A DNA stretch of 64,000 nt from Monoplex corrugatus. Lineage: Eukaryota; Mollusca; Gastropoda; Littorinimorpha; Ranellidae. Of the stretch, positions 60,714-64,000 are shown in pieces. The translations under genes and the position numbers were made by a program. The stretch covers positions 73,970,237-74,034,236 of the forward strand of contig CM060312.1 in assembly GCA_030674185.1 (NCBI GenBank), written 5' to 3'. The notes under the pieces were generated by a model, which saw only the letters and a list, made by a program, of their open reading frames with translations, searched no databases and was not told where the DNA came from. Within the stretch, counting starts at the first letter, position 1. The number at the start of each line of letters is the position of its first letter.

Positions 60714-62885
60714 TCACTGCAAATTTTATTATGTTTAGTTTTCAGGAGACAAATACTGGGCCAGTGGAAATGCAGAACAGTACATTTTAAAATCCTCTAG
60801 CCTGGCTGGCTGTTTTATCCAAGCATGTATGTGTTTTTGGTTTCAAAGACTAGGTTAAGCGTTACTGCACAGATGCTGATTCTACTAAAATGCCTCAGTC
60901 ACAGTAAAGTGTGATGGTTTATATTATGTGGGAATTTTCTTCATCTGTGGAAACATCCTCTGGAAACAAAGTTCTCAGAAAACAGACTGCAGCTGTCAAG
61001 GTGGTAAGATAATTCTTGTAAAATGACTGCACAGATTAAGACCTCTATCCCATGAAATGTACCCATATGTAGTGTGTAGTTGCAAGAATATCAGTGCATA
61101 GTCCATAATGTTCATCTCTCGTACACAAACAAATGAGTAAAATAATTAACAAAAAAGACTGGTTTTCAACAGTTATATAGTTATTCAAAGTATAACATCC
61201 CACATCCCTTACAGTCCGATCAATGTTTTTCTAGTATATGAAAAAGACACACCTTTAACCTATTACAGTGTTACCAATCAGCATGTGGTCTGGCAGTTAT
61301 GGAAGCAGTTCTGCCCACCAGTGAGTCCTTATAATACAATAAATGGTTAACCCTTTGACTCCGGCACCCTATCCACTATCTACAAAAACTTAACCCTTTG
61401 ACTCCCTCACCATATCCATCAGTTACTTGCAAAACTGACAGACAGAGTGAGGGAGTTTTGCTTTGCTAGCGTGGTTGACAAAGCAGGATGCTGGTGGACG
61501 GAGTGCACGATTCAAAAGGGTTAAAAGGTAACAACCATCACATGACTGATATGCTCTGGCACTGGTGTACAGGAATTTTACCTTCCATGACAATGACAGA
61601 ATTTTTACGCACAACAATTTTTGGCCACAATAGCATGCCTATATTGATATGCATGTGACGATGGCATAGAAGGTTAAAAGAAAAAATTAACTATTTTCAT
61701 TAAAAACAGAATCATTGCTTGCAGATAAAACGATGACACTGATGATTATTCTAAGCATCAACACACGTCAAACGTGACTCTGAACTTATATGCAATACAT
61801 AAAAATTTATCACTCAGGATCACTCTGTTTATTCTGTTCATGTGGTAATGGATTTTTTCTTGCCAGGATCCTGTTTTTTTTACCAAATCTAAATGAAGTA
61901 GTGAGCACCCTGCATGTTACCAACAGTTAAAAGCATACACAAATGTTTCTAAAACCATTTATCTGGTTTGCTCTGTGGAATGAAAACAAACGTTAACCCA
62001 AACAGGCTGTCTCACAACAGAATTAAGAAGAGTGTTAGTCACCAGTTGCCGTGATGTAGTGGTTAACGTAACGGACTGCCAACTGGTAGATTGTGAGTTC
62101 AAATTCCCACCAGTCCCTTCAAAAATTATTGTGGGATTTTTCAGCTCTAACCCGCCCCTACCCAGAGTTGGGTGTGCTATGGGCTCATTGGGAAGACTGG
62201 GACTACACAGTTGAGTCTCATCCACTTCACGGATGCATTGTTGTGGATGTAGCTCAAAATCTTCTTACCAGCACTGCAGATATTTGTATCTTTCGGGCCT
62301 GACTGATGCCAGAATATATTATGAGTAAATGTAGAGTACAGTCCTGTCACACAGTCCCAATCCTAGATGGAACTCCATAGCATCATGATTATCATCTTCC
62401 TCGACAGCATCGTCATAGCATTGTTAAAAAACTAAAAAAATCACTGTGCCACCTTTTGTGGCCATGAAGATGGCATAGAAAATGAACAAAAAAAAAAGGT
62501 GAGCACAGAGGGAACCTCCCTGAGTGCGATGATCTTAAAAAAAAAAGATAAAAAAAAAGTGTCAGTCAAAATACTGTTTGCATCGAGTTTAGGGAAGTCA
62601 GTATACAAGTCATCTGCATTGAGTTAAGAGTGAAAGGACTTCAGATCTCACCCTTTCTCTGTGGTTCCCTTGGGGCAGGCTAGACATTCAGTGGCCCCTG
62701 CATGGAGTGCATTAGAGACCTGCATGGAGTAGATCTTAGCCACATTGTCAAGGCCAGTATGTTTGTCTTTCTTCCTGTTTGGACTTTCCCCTTCTGCCGA
62801 TTTCTCCTCCAAGTCTTCAATGTCGTAATCTACTGGTTGGAAGGCCCAACTCAAAGTCACCGGTTCGTTGCTGTGCACATCATAG
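33179..62885 (-). CDS. ELAPOR1/ELAPOR2: ELAPOR1/ELAPOR2 homologue (EIG121/KIAA1324 family), C-terminal eleven exons
   Basis: Exons on the - strand, in order: 62885-62652, 59057-58840, 57769-57635, 45037-44937, 43631-43552, 40805-40766, 39330-39088, 38284-38215, 36584-36502, 35327-35147, 33229-33179. They encode about 480 residues, the C-terminal half of a type I membrane glycoprotein. Family features seen in order are: SWAFQ...VAKIYS, the [11 protein letters not shown]ys-rich repeat, [12 protein letters not shown] with N-glycosylation sites, [23 protein letters not shown], a transmembrane helix ([16 protein letters not shown]), then the tail [11 protein letters not shown] and an acidic segment. 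Vertebrate members act in the endosome/lysosome and trans-Golgi system and in autophagy. N-terminal exons lie beyond 64000. All phases match except within 57635-57769, where one extra base in a G5 run is likely. Confidence 0.92.
33655..33702. repeat. Short TTAA-associated palindrome
   Basis: TTAACCTTTTCGCAACGCAC pairs with GGTGCGAAAAAGTTA around a CAGCCCC loop. It looks like another miniature foldback, of a different sequence family. Confidence 0.55.
33825..34182 (+). repeat. ~80-bp tandem array, about 5 copies
   Basis: The unit contains CTGTAAATGGTGAATGTCCC, AAGGAGATAGGTGCCCCATG and GAGACACCACTTCAGACC. The last block is duplicated within some units. It lies in the last ELAPOR intron. Confidence 0.9.
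34183..35146 (-). other. ELAPOR last intron, remainder
   Basis: Irregular GGTGCC/TTGGGTTACC direct repeats of about 65-70 bp (34330-34640), a GT-like patch (34650-34750) and an ATT/ATC tract (34785-34850). No exon seen. Confidence 0.6.
35147..35327 (-). CDS. ELAPOR1/ELAPOR2: ELAPOR cytoplasmic-tail exon
   Basis: Acceptor GGCTCATCAG|A, phase 2. It reads [11 protein letters not shown] (a family hallmark just after the membrane), then an acidic [14 protein letters not shown] stretch and a basic segment ending GGRRK at the donor AAG|GTGAGA. Reading through the donor gives only VRL and a stop, so the spliced form to 33229 is preferred. Confidence 0.9.
35395..36095 (+). repeat. ~76-bp tandem array, about 9 copies
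   Basis: The unit contains CACATCACCATACCACAAGC, ATACAATACTGTGTTGGGAG and GAAGAGTAAGAGACACACAG. It lies in the intron between the membrane exon and the tail exon of ELAPOR. The - strand open frame through it is a repeat artefact. Confidence 0.95.
36502..36584 (-). CDS. ELAPOR1/ELAPOR2: ELAPOR transmembrane exon
   Basis: Acceptor ATTTTATTTCAG, phase 0. It reads [20 protein letters not shown] followed by YCWSRNRK, and the donor is AAA|GTGAGT (phase 2). The hydrophobic run of about 20 residues followed by Arg/Lys gives a type I orientation. Confidence 0.9.
36800..36890 (+). repeat. CA/TACA microsatellite
   Basis: Interrupted CACACA and CATACA repeats in the ELAPOR intron. Confidence 0.8.
36959..38134 (-). 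CDS. RTE-type LINE, 5'-truncated, open reverse transcriptase C-terminal half
   Basis: A 388-residue open frame. Motifs in order are [21 protein letters not shown] and LRYADDTG (~128), then [34 protein letters not shown] and [17 protein letters not shown]. The order and wording resemble BovB/RTE elements. The endonuclease is missing. Perfect 11-bp target duplications TGTGAACTTAC lie at 36948-36958 and 38135-38145. There is no A tail; the end is GGTGAGACAGGTGAG. It sits in an ELAPOR intron in the sense direction. Open frame and perfect duplications indicate a recent insertion. Confidence 0.92.
38215..38284 (-). CDS. ELAPOR1/ELAPOR2: ELAPOR juxtamembrane exon
   Basis: Acceptor TGTTTGCAG, phase 2. 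It reads [13 protein letters not shown] and [10 protein letters not shown], donor GCG|GTGAGT (phase 0). The two Cys match the pair just before the membrane in the family. Confidence 0.88.
38520..39009 (+). mobile_element. ~490-bp tRNA-headed SINE, full length
   Basis: The head is TGTGGTGTAGTGGTTAG (A box) and GGGTTCAAATCCC (B box). The body includes GGGCTCATTGGGAAGACTGG and the end is GGTGAGCAAAAGGTAACCTC then AAAATAAAAA. Flanks TTCTGTTATTCAACC and TTTTGTTATGCAAAC may be a diverged target duplication (12 of 15). It lies about 80 bp from the 3' end of an ELAPOR exon. It serves as the reference copy for 6225 and 62042. Confidence 0.85.
39088..39330 (-). CDS. ELAPOR1/ELAPOR2: ELAPOR Cys-rich ectodomain exon
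   Basis: Acceptor CCTCTGCCAG, phase 2. It reads [16 protein letters not shown], then [32 protein letters not shown] and ends YYAPK, donor AAA|GTATGT (phase 2). The CDGCTF motif and Cys spacing match the membrane-proximal family domain closely. Confidence 0.95.
39331..40765 (-). other. ELAPOR intron
   Basis: AT-rich, with a C-run of about 26 bases at 40339-40364 and no recognised mobile element. A segment at 40370-40500 is more GC-rich and may be an unrecognised repeat. Confidence 0.5.
40766..40805 (-). CDS. ELAPOR1/ELAPOR2: ELAPOR 40-bp exon
   Basis: Acceptor ATACTTTTCAG, phase 1, reads [13 protein letters not shown], donor AC|GTAAGT (phase 2). It matches the family segment DVHFFYKS. It is too short to find without its neighbours' phases. 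Confidence 0.9.
41282..41764. mobile_element. TIR transposon, 483 bp, non-autonomous
   Basis: Inverted ends CAGAGCCTGGAATT (14 bp, perfect) are flanked by the 5-bp direct repeat ATTAG (41277-41281 and 41765-41769). Inside is a strong hairpin CCGGGGGCATGCTCCCCCGG (41331-41350) and a T-rich right half. The CAG start recalls hAT ends, but hAT makes 8-bp duplications, so the superfamily is unsettled. Confidence 0.75.
41770..42949 (-). other. ELAPOR intron, no feature recognised
   Basis: AT-rich, with a C-rich run at 41945-41970. Open frames near 42502-42798 have no domain. Confidence 0.5.
42950..43035 (+). mobile_element. RTE-type LINE 3'-end fragment
   Basis: GTGCTGCAGTGGCCAACACT and TTGCCAACAGGTGAGAGAGG match the last ~70 bp of the element at 36959-38134, in opposite orientation to that copy. 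Confidence 0.65.
43552..43631 (-). CDS. ELAPOR1/ELAPOR2: ELAPOR 80-bp exon
   Basis: Acceptor TGTGTTACAG, carry-over AG plus T gives Ser. It reads [19 protein letters not shown] then AGGFQSD, donor GATG|GTAGGT (phase 1). The pattern of hydrophobic positions matches the family segment before DVHFFYKS, and one N-glycosylation site (NVS) is present. Confidence 0.82.
43855..43980 (+). repeat. CA microsatellite
   Basis: Interrupted (CA)n in the ELAPOR intron. Confidence 0.95.
44105..44540 (+). repeat. A-rich and CAAT/CAGT tetranucleotide tracts
   Basis: (AAACT)n, irregular AAAATA-type repeats and then (CAAT)n and (CAGT)n at 44395-44540. The last block abuts the 3' end of a reversed LINE fragment and so is probably its microsatellite tail. 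Confidence 0.85.
44541..44925 (-). pseudogene. LINE reverse-transcriptase C-terminal fragment, frameshifted
   Basis: It reads [38 protein letters not shown] and [14 protein letters not shown] before losing frame. This is typical of the region after the reverse transcriptase core in metazoan non-LTR elements. It starts 12 bp downstream of an ELAPOR donor and ends in tetranucleotide repeats. The clade is not certain. Confidence 0.75.
44937..45037 (-). CDS. ELAPOR1/ELAPOR2: ELAPOR 101-bp exon
   Basis: Acceptor TTGTGTTTACAG, phase 0. It reads [19 protein letters not shown] and then [14 protein letters not shown], donor CAG|GTTAGT (phase 2). VCRSTLIP corresponds to the family's VCQSTIIP. The frame runs on by chance into a LINE fragment. 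Confidence 0.88.
45285..45790 (+). repeat. GAA-rich purine tract, about 500 bp
   Basis: (GAA)n with GGAAGAGGA and AAAAGAA interruptions, almost free of pyrimidines on this strand. ELAPOR is transcribed with TTC in the RNA-like strand. It adjoins the 3' tail of the L2-type LINE. Confidence 0.95.
45791..46083 (-). mobile_element. 3' UTR and tail of the L2-type LINE
   Basis: Downstream of the LINE stop (46084-46086) come a CA tract (45899-46023), then on the - strand GTAAGCGTTTAGGGC...TTAAGCGCCATAA and an ATT tail (45793-45853). This ending is typical of L2-like elements. Confidence 0.75.
46084..49593 (-). CDS. L2-type LINE ORF2, full length: endonuclease and reverse transcriptase
   Basis: A 1169-residue frame without interruption. 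Endonuclease motifs are SVFNARS (~224), LTETWL (~255), VGDFNFHWD (~373) and SDHYPV (~438). Reverse transcriptase motifs are [31 protein letters not shown] (~801), [13 protein letters not shown] (~855) and FSDDNQ (~889; the usual aromatic-Ala-Asp-Asp reads Phe-Ser-Asp-Asp). The C-terminus has [12 protein letters not shown] and [10 protein letters not shown], typical of L2/CR1 relatives. It sits in a large ELAPOR intron in the sense direction. All catalytic residues look present, so the copy may be competent. A poorly conserved Ser/Pro-rich N-terminus precedes the endonuclease. Confidence 0.93.
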   Translation of the reverse strand: MTDYVICSESCISVFVMEWTLFWCVFCASLPPNLRLLWFLFLARLSGTVAIFDYTRPPVYSCHASHVRYLGHSLPFSLPPPALFVPSPSHSSIHRQFRPSLSTFQRTHSRRYLHPYPPTCQRPALSAAHSPLLSYSCNELLAVQPAPLDPTLNLTLRRLRIGVNLPHVRGCRAGRRKHRKIAVASRAPPISHGSPPRSAVPSNLITVPLFKPGCSVRCHKKLTLSVFNARSVGTAVKRTAINDFVIDNDVSVLCLTETWLLPSGDEAKCCDLSPPGFKTLSFPRQTRGGGIAFVVSDAITSSISATSNFSFPHTSFELAQLTLSLPQLLLHVFCLYRPPPNKKNHLKDSLFLDELPDLLEHMNMVRGNFILVGDFNFHWDTPSNTYPSRLMDLLESFNLSQAVTSPTHKSGHILDWIIHPEGELVESVSTSLSLTSDHYPVLAMLNLPVPSKPPRYIEKRDLASIDFVAFRSDVLAALQSAPALSAGLFNSLLQDVMDRHAPVLRRKISTRPPSPWFPAAGEQVLDAKRARRRAERQWLKSGLEIHKQIMRAANNLVNTLVQQAKSAYYNSKITACTTTKQLFKVTNAFMGRIKSSPLPSPVYPSNLPQKFCDFFSNKIEDLRSSLDSQSAMLPDVPYDSFTGNLFNEFKPVTEAVVSEVIHKTTIKTCALDPLPSVLLSQLIHDLLPYITVIVNDSLTSGCFPSILKTAIVQPLLKKPSLDPENLKNYRPVSNLSFLSKIIEKIALLQLQEYLDCNSLLYPLQSAYRSGHSTETALLKIVNDLLSTLDNGQVSLLSLLDLSSAFDTIDHNTLLSRLQNIFGISGIALSWFQSYLSGRVQVVSINGVSSNPTILKYGVPQGSVLGPILFILYTQPISDIVAHHHVSHHCFSDDNQIYMSGHPSTIPSIIQRTQLCISDIKSWMTCNKLQLNNDKTEFIFIASKRLLSTVPIPVSIQLEDSVIHTSTSVRNLGVVLDQTLSFHSQVSSVCRACYLELRRISSVRHLLSEESTITLISVLILSRLDYCNSLLAGCPQTLLSKLQKVQNNAARLVRKCPRSTHVSPLLRTLHWLPVRKRIDYKLSLLCHKSLAGLAPPYLSDLLTVYIPSRELRSSTDAHLLRIPRFRNKTLGERAFSYQAPSIWNKLPFPLRSTCTLSSFKSSLKTTLFKS
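49663..49830 (+). repeat. AAT/AAC trinucleotide tract
   Basis: (AAT)n mixed with (AAC)n. On the - strand it follows CTTTGTGCTATAAATTTTTT (49830-49850), so it may be the 3' tail of another, otherwise missing LINE. The L2-type element lies immediately beyond it. Confidence 0.85.
50035..50420 (+). repeat. Compound CAGA / CT / CA microsatellite cluster
   Basis: (CAGA)n 50036-50155, (CT)n then (CA)n 50219-50300, C15-16 then A8 near 50333-50355, and (CA)n 50375-50415. Confidence 0.95.
50722..51260 (-). pseudogene. RTE-type LINE 3' fragment with ATG tail
   Basis: It reads [49 protein letters not shown] and [18 protein letters not shown], in one frame, then ends in a (GAT)n tail (50722-50740 on the + strand as ATC). 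The sequence differs from the element at 36959-38134, so it is a separate family of the same clade. The 5' part is lost. Confidence 0.88.
51261..52223 (-). other. ELAPOR intron
   Basis: AT-rich with a CA tract at 51484-51535 and a partial LINE-like 3' tail near 52140-52205 (GCCCTGGTATGGCTTTAGTA). No exon seen. Confidence 0.5.
52224..52416. mobile_element. Nested foldback element, CCCTTTGACTCC family
   Basis: The outer arms ATAACCCTTTGACTCCCGCA and GAGTGCGGGAGTCTAAGGATTAA region pair. An inner palindrome CCCTTTGTCTCCCTCATCC to GGGTGAGGGAGTCAAAGGG with TTAA on its right lies in the middle. Best-preserved nested copy in the window. Confidence 0.8.
52417..54824 (-). other. ELAPOR intron, no feature recognised
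   Basis: AT-rich DNA with few repeats. A possible exon at about 54779-54829 was considered and rejected because the flanking ELAPOR exons already join in phase. Confidence 0.5.
54825..55085. promoter_or_regulatory. CpG-rich patch inside a large intron; candidate regulatory element
   Basis: About a dozen CpG within 260 bp in an otherwise AT-rich intron (GCCGGCATCGCC, GCGAGTGCGACTGC, CAGCGCGCC, GATGCGCGC). It also holds CTATTTTTAG, a match to the MEF2 consensus, and the palindrome CTATTAATAG. An internal promoter or enhancer is possible; no transcript evidence. Confidence 0.3.
55455..56785 (-). pseudogene. L2-type LINE 3' fragment, frameshifted
   Basis: The upstream frame (56401-56780) has [27 protein letters not shown] and [12 protein letters not shown]. 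The downstream frame (55746-56321) has [25 protein letters not shown] and ends [14 protein letters not shown]. The frame is lost around 56321-56410, where a 12-bp block (AAACGAATGTTAG) is duplicated. The end is GCGCTATAAAAATCTCCATA then (TTAC)n. The 5' side is cut at a CA tract. Confidence 0.9.
55620..55720 (+). repeat. CA-rich tract within the L2 fragment's 3' region
   Basis: Imperfect CACACA, CGCACA and CCCACA repeats between the LINE stop and its TTAC tail. Confidence 0.85.
57340..57515 (+). repeat. CA and TC microsatellites
   Basis: CACACACGCAAGCACACATA-type units repeated, followed by (TC)n. Confidence 0.9.
57635..57769 (-). CDS. ELAPOR1/ELAPOR2: ELAPOR exon with a likely one-base homopolymer insertion
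   Basis: Acceptor TTGGCATTTCAG, donor ACACAG|GTGCGT. The upstream exon leaves phase 1. In that phase the first ~40 bases read [14 protein letters not shown], matching the family's MNGPSFTSKG region. After a G5 run (C5 on the + strand, 57729-57733) only the next frame continues with [13 protein letters not shown] and [13 protein letters not shown]. One extra G explains both, giving 134 bp and a phase-0 exit that fits the next exon. Read without correction, the exon hits a stop. Confidence 0.88.
57813..58215 (+). repeat. GAA-rich purine tract, about 400 bp
   Basis: (GAA)n with AGAGAGAA, GTAGAA and ATAGAA interruptions, 44 bp from an ELAPOR exon acceptor. Second such tract in this gene. Confidence 0.95.
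58320..58570 (+). repeat. CT and CA microsatellites
   Basis: (CT)n and (CA)n blocks alternate with short interruptions, including CTAGCGCACA and ACATGCACA units. Confidence 0.95.
58840..59057 (-). CDS. ELAPOR1/ELAPOR2: ELAPOR Cys-rich repeat exon
   Basis: Acceptor GTATTATCCTAG, carry-over GG plus A. It reads [40 protein letters not shown] and [10 protein letters not shown], ending YDFTELM, donor ATGG|GTGAGG (phase 1). CVPCPxGxYI and CPPDT match the family's tandem TNFR-like Cys motifs. Confidence 0.95.
59058..61346 (-). other. ELAPOR intron
   Basis: AT-rich. Two blocks around 59739-59790 and 59836-59890 share TTTCATTTCCAGTGAAC.TCTTA and following bases, a short direct repeat about 100 bp apart. 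(TA)n at 60660-60712. No exon seen. Confidence 0.55.
61347..61524. mobile_element. Nested foldback element, CCCTTTGACTCC family
   Basis: TTAACCCTTTGACTCCGGCA to TTCAAAAGGGTTAA, 178 bp including TTAA at both ends. A second TTAACCCTTTGACTCCCTCA half-element is inside with its partner AGTGAGGGAG. Confidence 0.8.
61525..62041 (-). other. ELAPOR intron, no feature recognised
   Basis: AT-rich. Ends in the target duplication of the next SINE. Confidence 0.5.
62042..62557 (+). mobile_element. ~516-bp tRNA-headed SINE, full length
   Basis: Same family as 38520: GTGATGTAGTGGTTAACG (A box), GAGTTCAAATTCCC (B box), GGGCTCATTGGGAAGACTGG, GGTGAGCACAGAGGGAACCT and an A-rich end. Flanks AGTGTTAGTCA (62031-62041) and AGTGTCAGTCA (62558-62568) match at 10 of 11. 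It lies 95 bp downstream (- strand sense) of an ELAPOR exon. Confidence 0.85.
62652..62885 (-). CDS. ELAPOR1/ELAPOR2: ELAPOR exon, most upstream in the window
   Basis: Acceptor TGTCAATTTCCAG, one carry-over base from an exon outside the window. It reads [20 protein letters not shown], an acidic/basic insert ([18 protein letters not shown]), then [12 protein letters not shown] and [12 protein letters not shown], donor AAGG|GTGAGA (phase 2). WAFQ and VKIYS...NA match the family. The insert of about 15-20 residues between them is longer than in vertebrate proteins as I recall them. Confidence 0.93.
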
Positions 62886-62935
62886 CTGGAAATTGACATG
62901 ATAAGTGGATATCCAAACCATACGCGACAGCCCAT

Positions 62936-63325
62936 GTTCAAGCAAACAGGAATAAAAAAAAACACGAAAATAGAATCAGAATGCATATTTAATACAACCA
63001 CACAAGACAGGCGCAAATTTGTGGCCAATTGGCCTTTGTCAAGCGTAAACGTAAGATCACAAAAGAACAAACAAAAAATGCAAAAATTAGGAGAAAAAGA
63101 CTAAAACTAAAACTACTCACAAACACATTATGATTTCATTTTAGTGCTTTTCTCCCATGGATGAAGCAGCAGGGAAGTTTTAGTCTTTTTCTCCTAATCT
63201 TTGTATTTGTTGTTTGTTCGTTTGTGATCTTACACATAACAAAGACCAGTTGGCTGAACATTTGTGCCTGTCTTGTCTAGTTATATTAAATATGCATTCT
63301 GATCCTATTTTCTTTTTTTTTTCTG
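62936..63325. repeat. Inverted pair of a ~145-bp dispersed repeat
   Basis: The left arm (62940-63106) and right arm (63176-63320) are reverse complements with scattered mismatches. Both carry GTTTTAGTCTTTTTCTCCTA, TTTGTGATCTTAC, GGCCANTTGGC and GCCTGTCTTGT on the strand that reads into them. The spacer is about 70 bp. A single copy lies at 11868-11955. Confidence 0.8.
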
Positions 63326-63739
63326 GCTCATGATGAGTGGATATCAGACAACAAAGTAGCAGAGAAAAATGAGTGTATGTAATCAATCTTTTTGAGAACT
63401 GTTTGCAGAAAGGTGGATTTGCTAGAGTTTCATTTATTTGTCTGGAGATAGCACCGCTTGGAAAAACATATTTTTCAGCTTTATACACCATATGCTATTT
63501 ACTATTTTGAGCTATCTGTGTTATTCGTCATTGCATACATAACCCAGGCCTTCCATTGTTGATATCATAACTGCTCTTCAACTCTGTATGTGCTGTCACT
63601 TCTAACTCCTTATCATGTGGAATAATTTGATCTTTCAAACATGCACATGTTTATGACGACAGGTATGTGCATATAATAATGGTTAAACTGTGTTAGCATA
63701 TACTATTTTGTATTGTGAATGTATTCTAATATATATATA

Positions 63740-63915
<176 letters not shown>

Positions 63916-64000
63916 TGACAGCAGTCCTTCTGCACATATTGTACTCTGTGTCTTGTGAATTTGTAACAGGCAATGGTTTAAGTGAGTTTGGAGAATAGTA

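Overview
This window is nuclear DNA from a multicellular animal, most likely a mollusc and perhaps a gastropod. Support comes from short exons with GT-AG introns, dense CA/GT microsatellites, intronic minisatellites, several non-LTR retrotransposon clades, tRNA-headed SINEs and many TTAA-flanked piggyBac-type elements. The phylum is inferred from the repeat types and the style of the gene; no marker in the sequence proves it.

Two host genes are visible and converge. On the + strand, a five-exon gene (coding 345-10839) encodes a nuclear-looking protein of about 1170 residues. It has RGG-type basic segments alternating with four ubiquitin-interacting motifs (UIMs) and ends in a short Cys/His cluster and helix. 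I do not recognise it as a named gene. On the - strand, eleven exons between 62885 and 33179 encode the C-terminal ~480 residues of an ELAPOR1/ELAPOR2 (EIG121/KIAA1324) homologue: Cys-rich ectodomain, transmembrane helix and endosomal tail. Its 5' exons lie beyond the right edge. Splice phases match at every junction of both genes except two places. One is an A7 run in the UIM gene, where an 82-bp intron is the alternative. The other is a G5 run in an ELAPOR exon, where one extra base fits best.

Layout. 1-11.5 kb: UIM gene, with 28-, 47- and 66-bp tandem arrays in its introns, a nested SINE/SINE/MITE stack, and a deleted piggyBac element inserted into the 66-bp array; a 72-bp array starts at its stop codon. 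11.5-33 kb: the intergenic space, with 57-, 101- and 65-bp arrays, an intact RT-RNase H LINE ORF (16167-18878) with a TTAA MITE at its 5' end, and foldback elements. 33-63 kb: ELAPOR exons in repeat-filled introns, including an RTE-type LINE with perfect 11-bp target duplications, a full-length L2-type LINE ORF (46084-49593), two long GAA.TTC tracts, a second L2 fragment and two SINEs. 63-64 kb: a closely spaced inverted pair of a short repeat and a GT tract.

The clearest general signal is repeated colonisation by TTAA-target elements of at least five unrelated terminal sequences. Several are dated relative to each other by nesting. The host genes have no evident functional link. Coordinates of splice sites and element ends were read by eye; repeat copy numbers are approximate.
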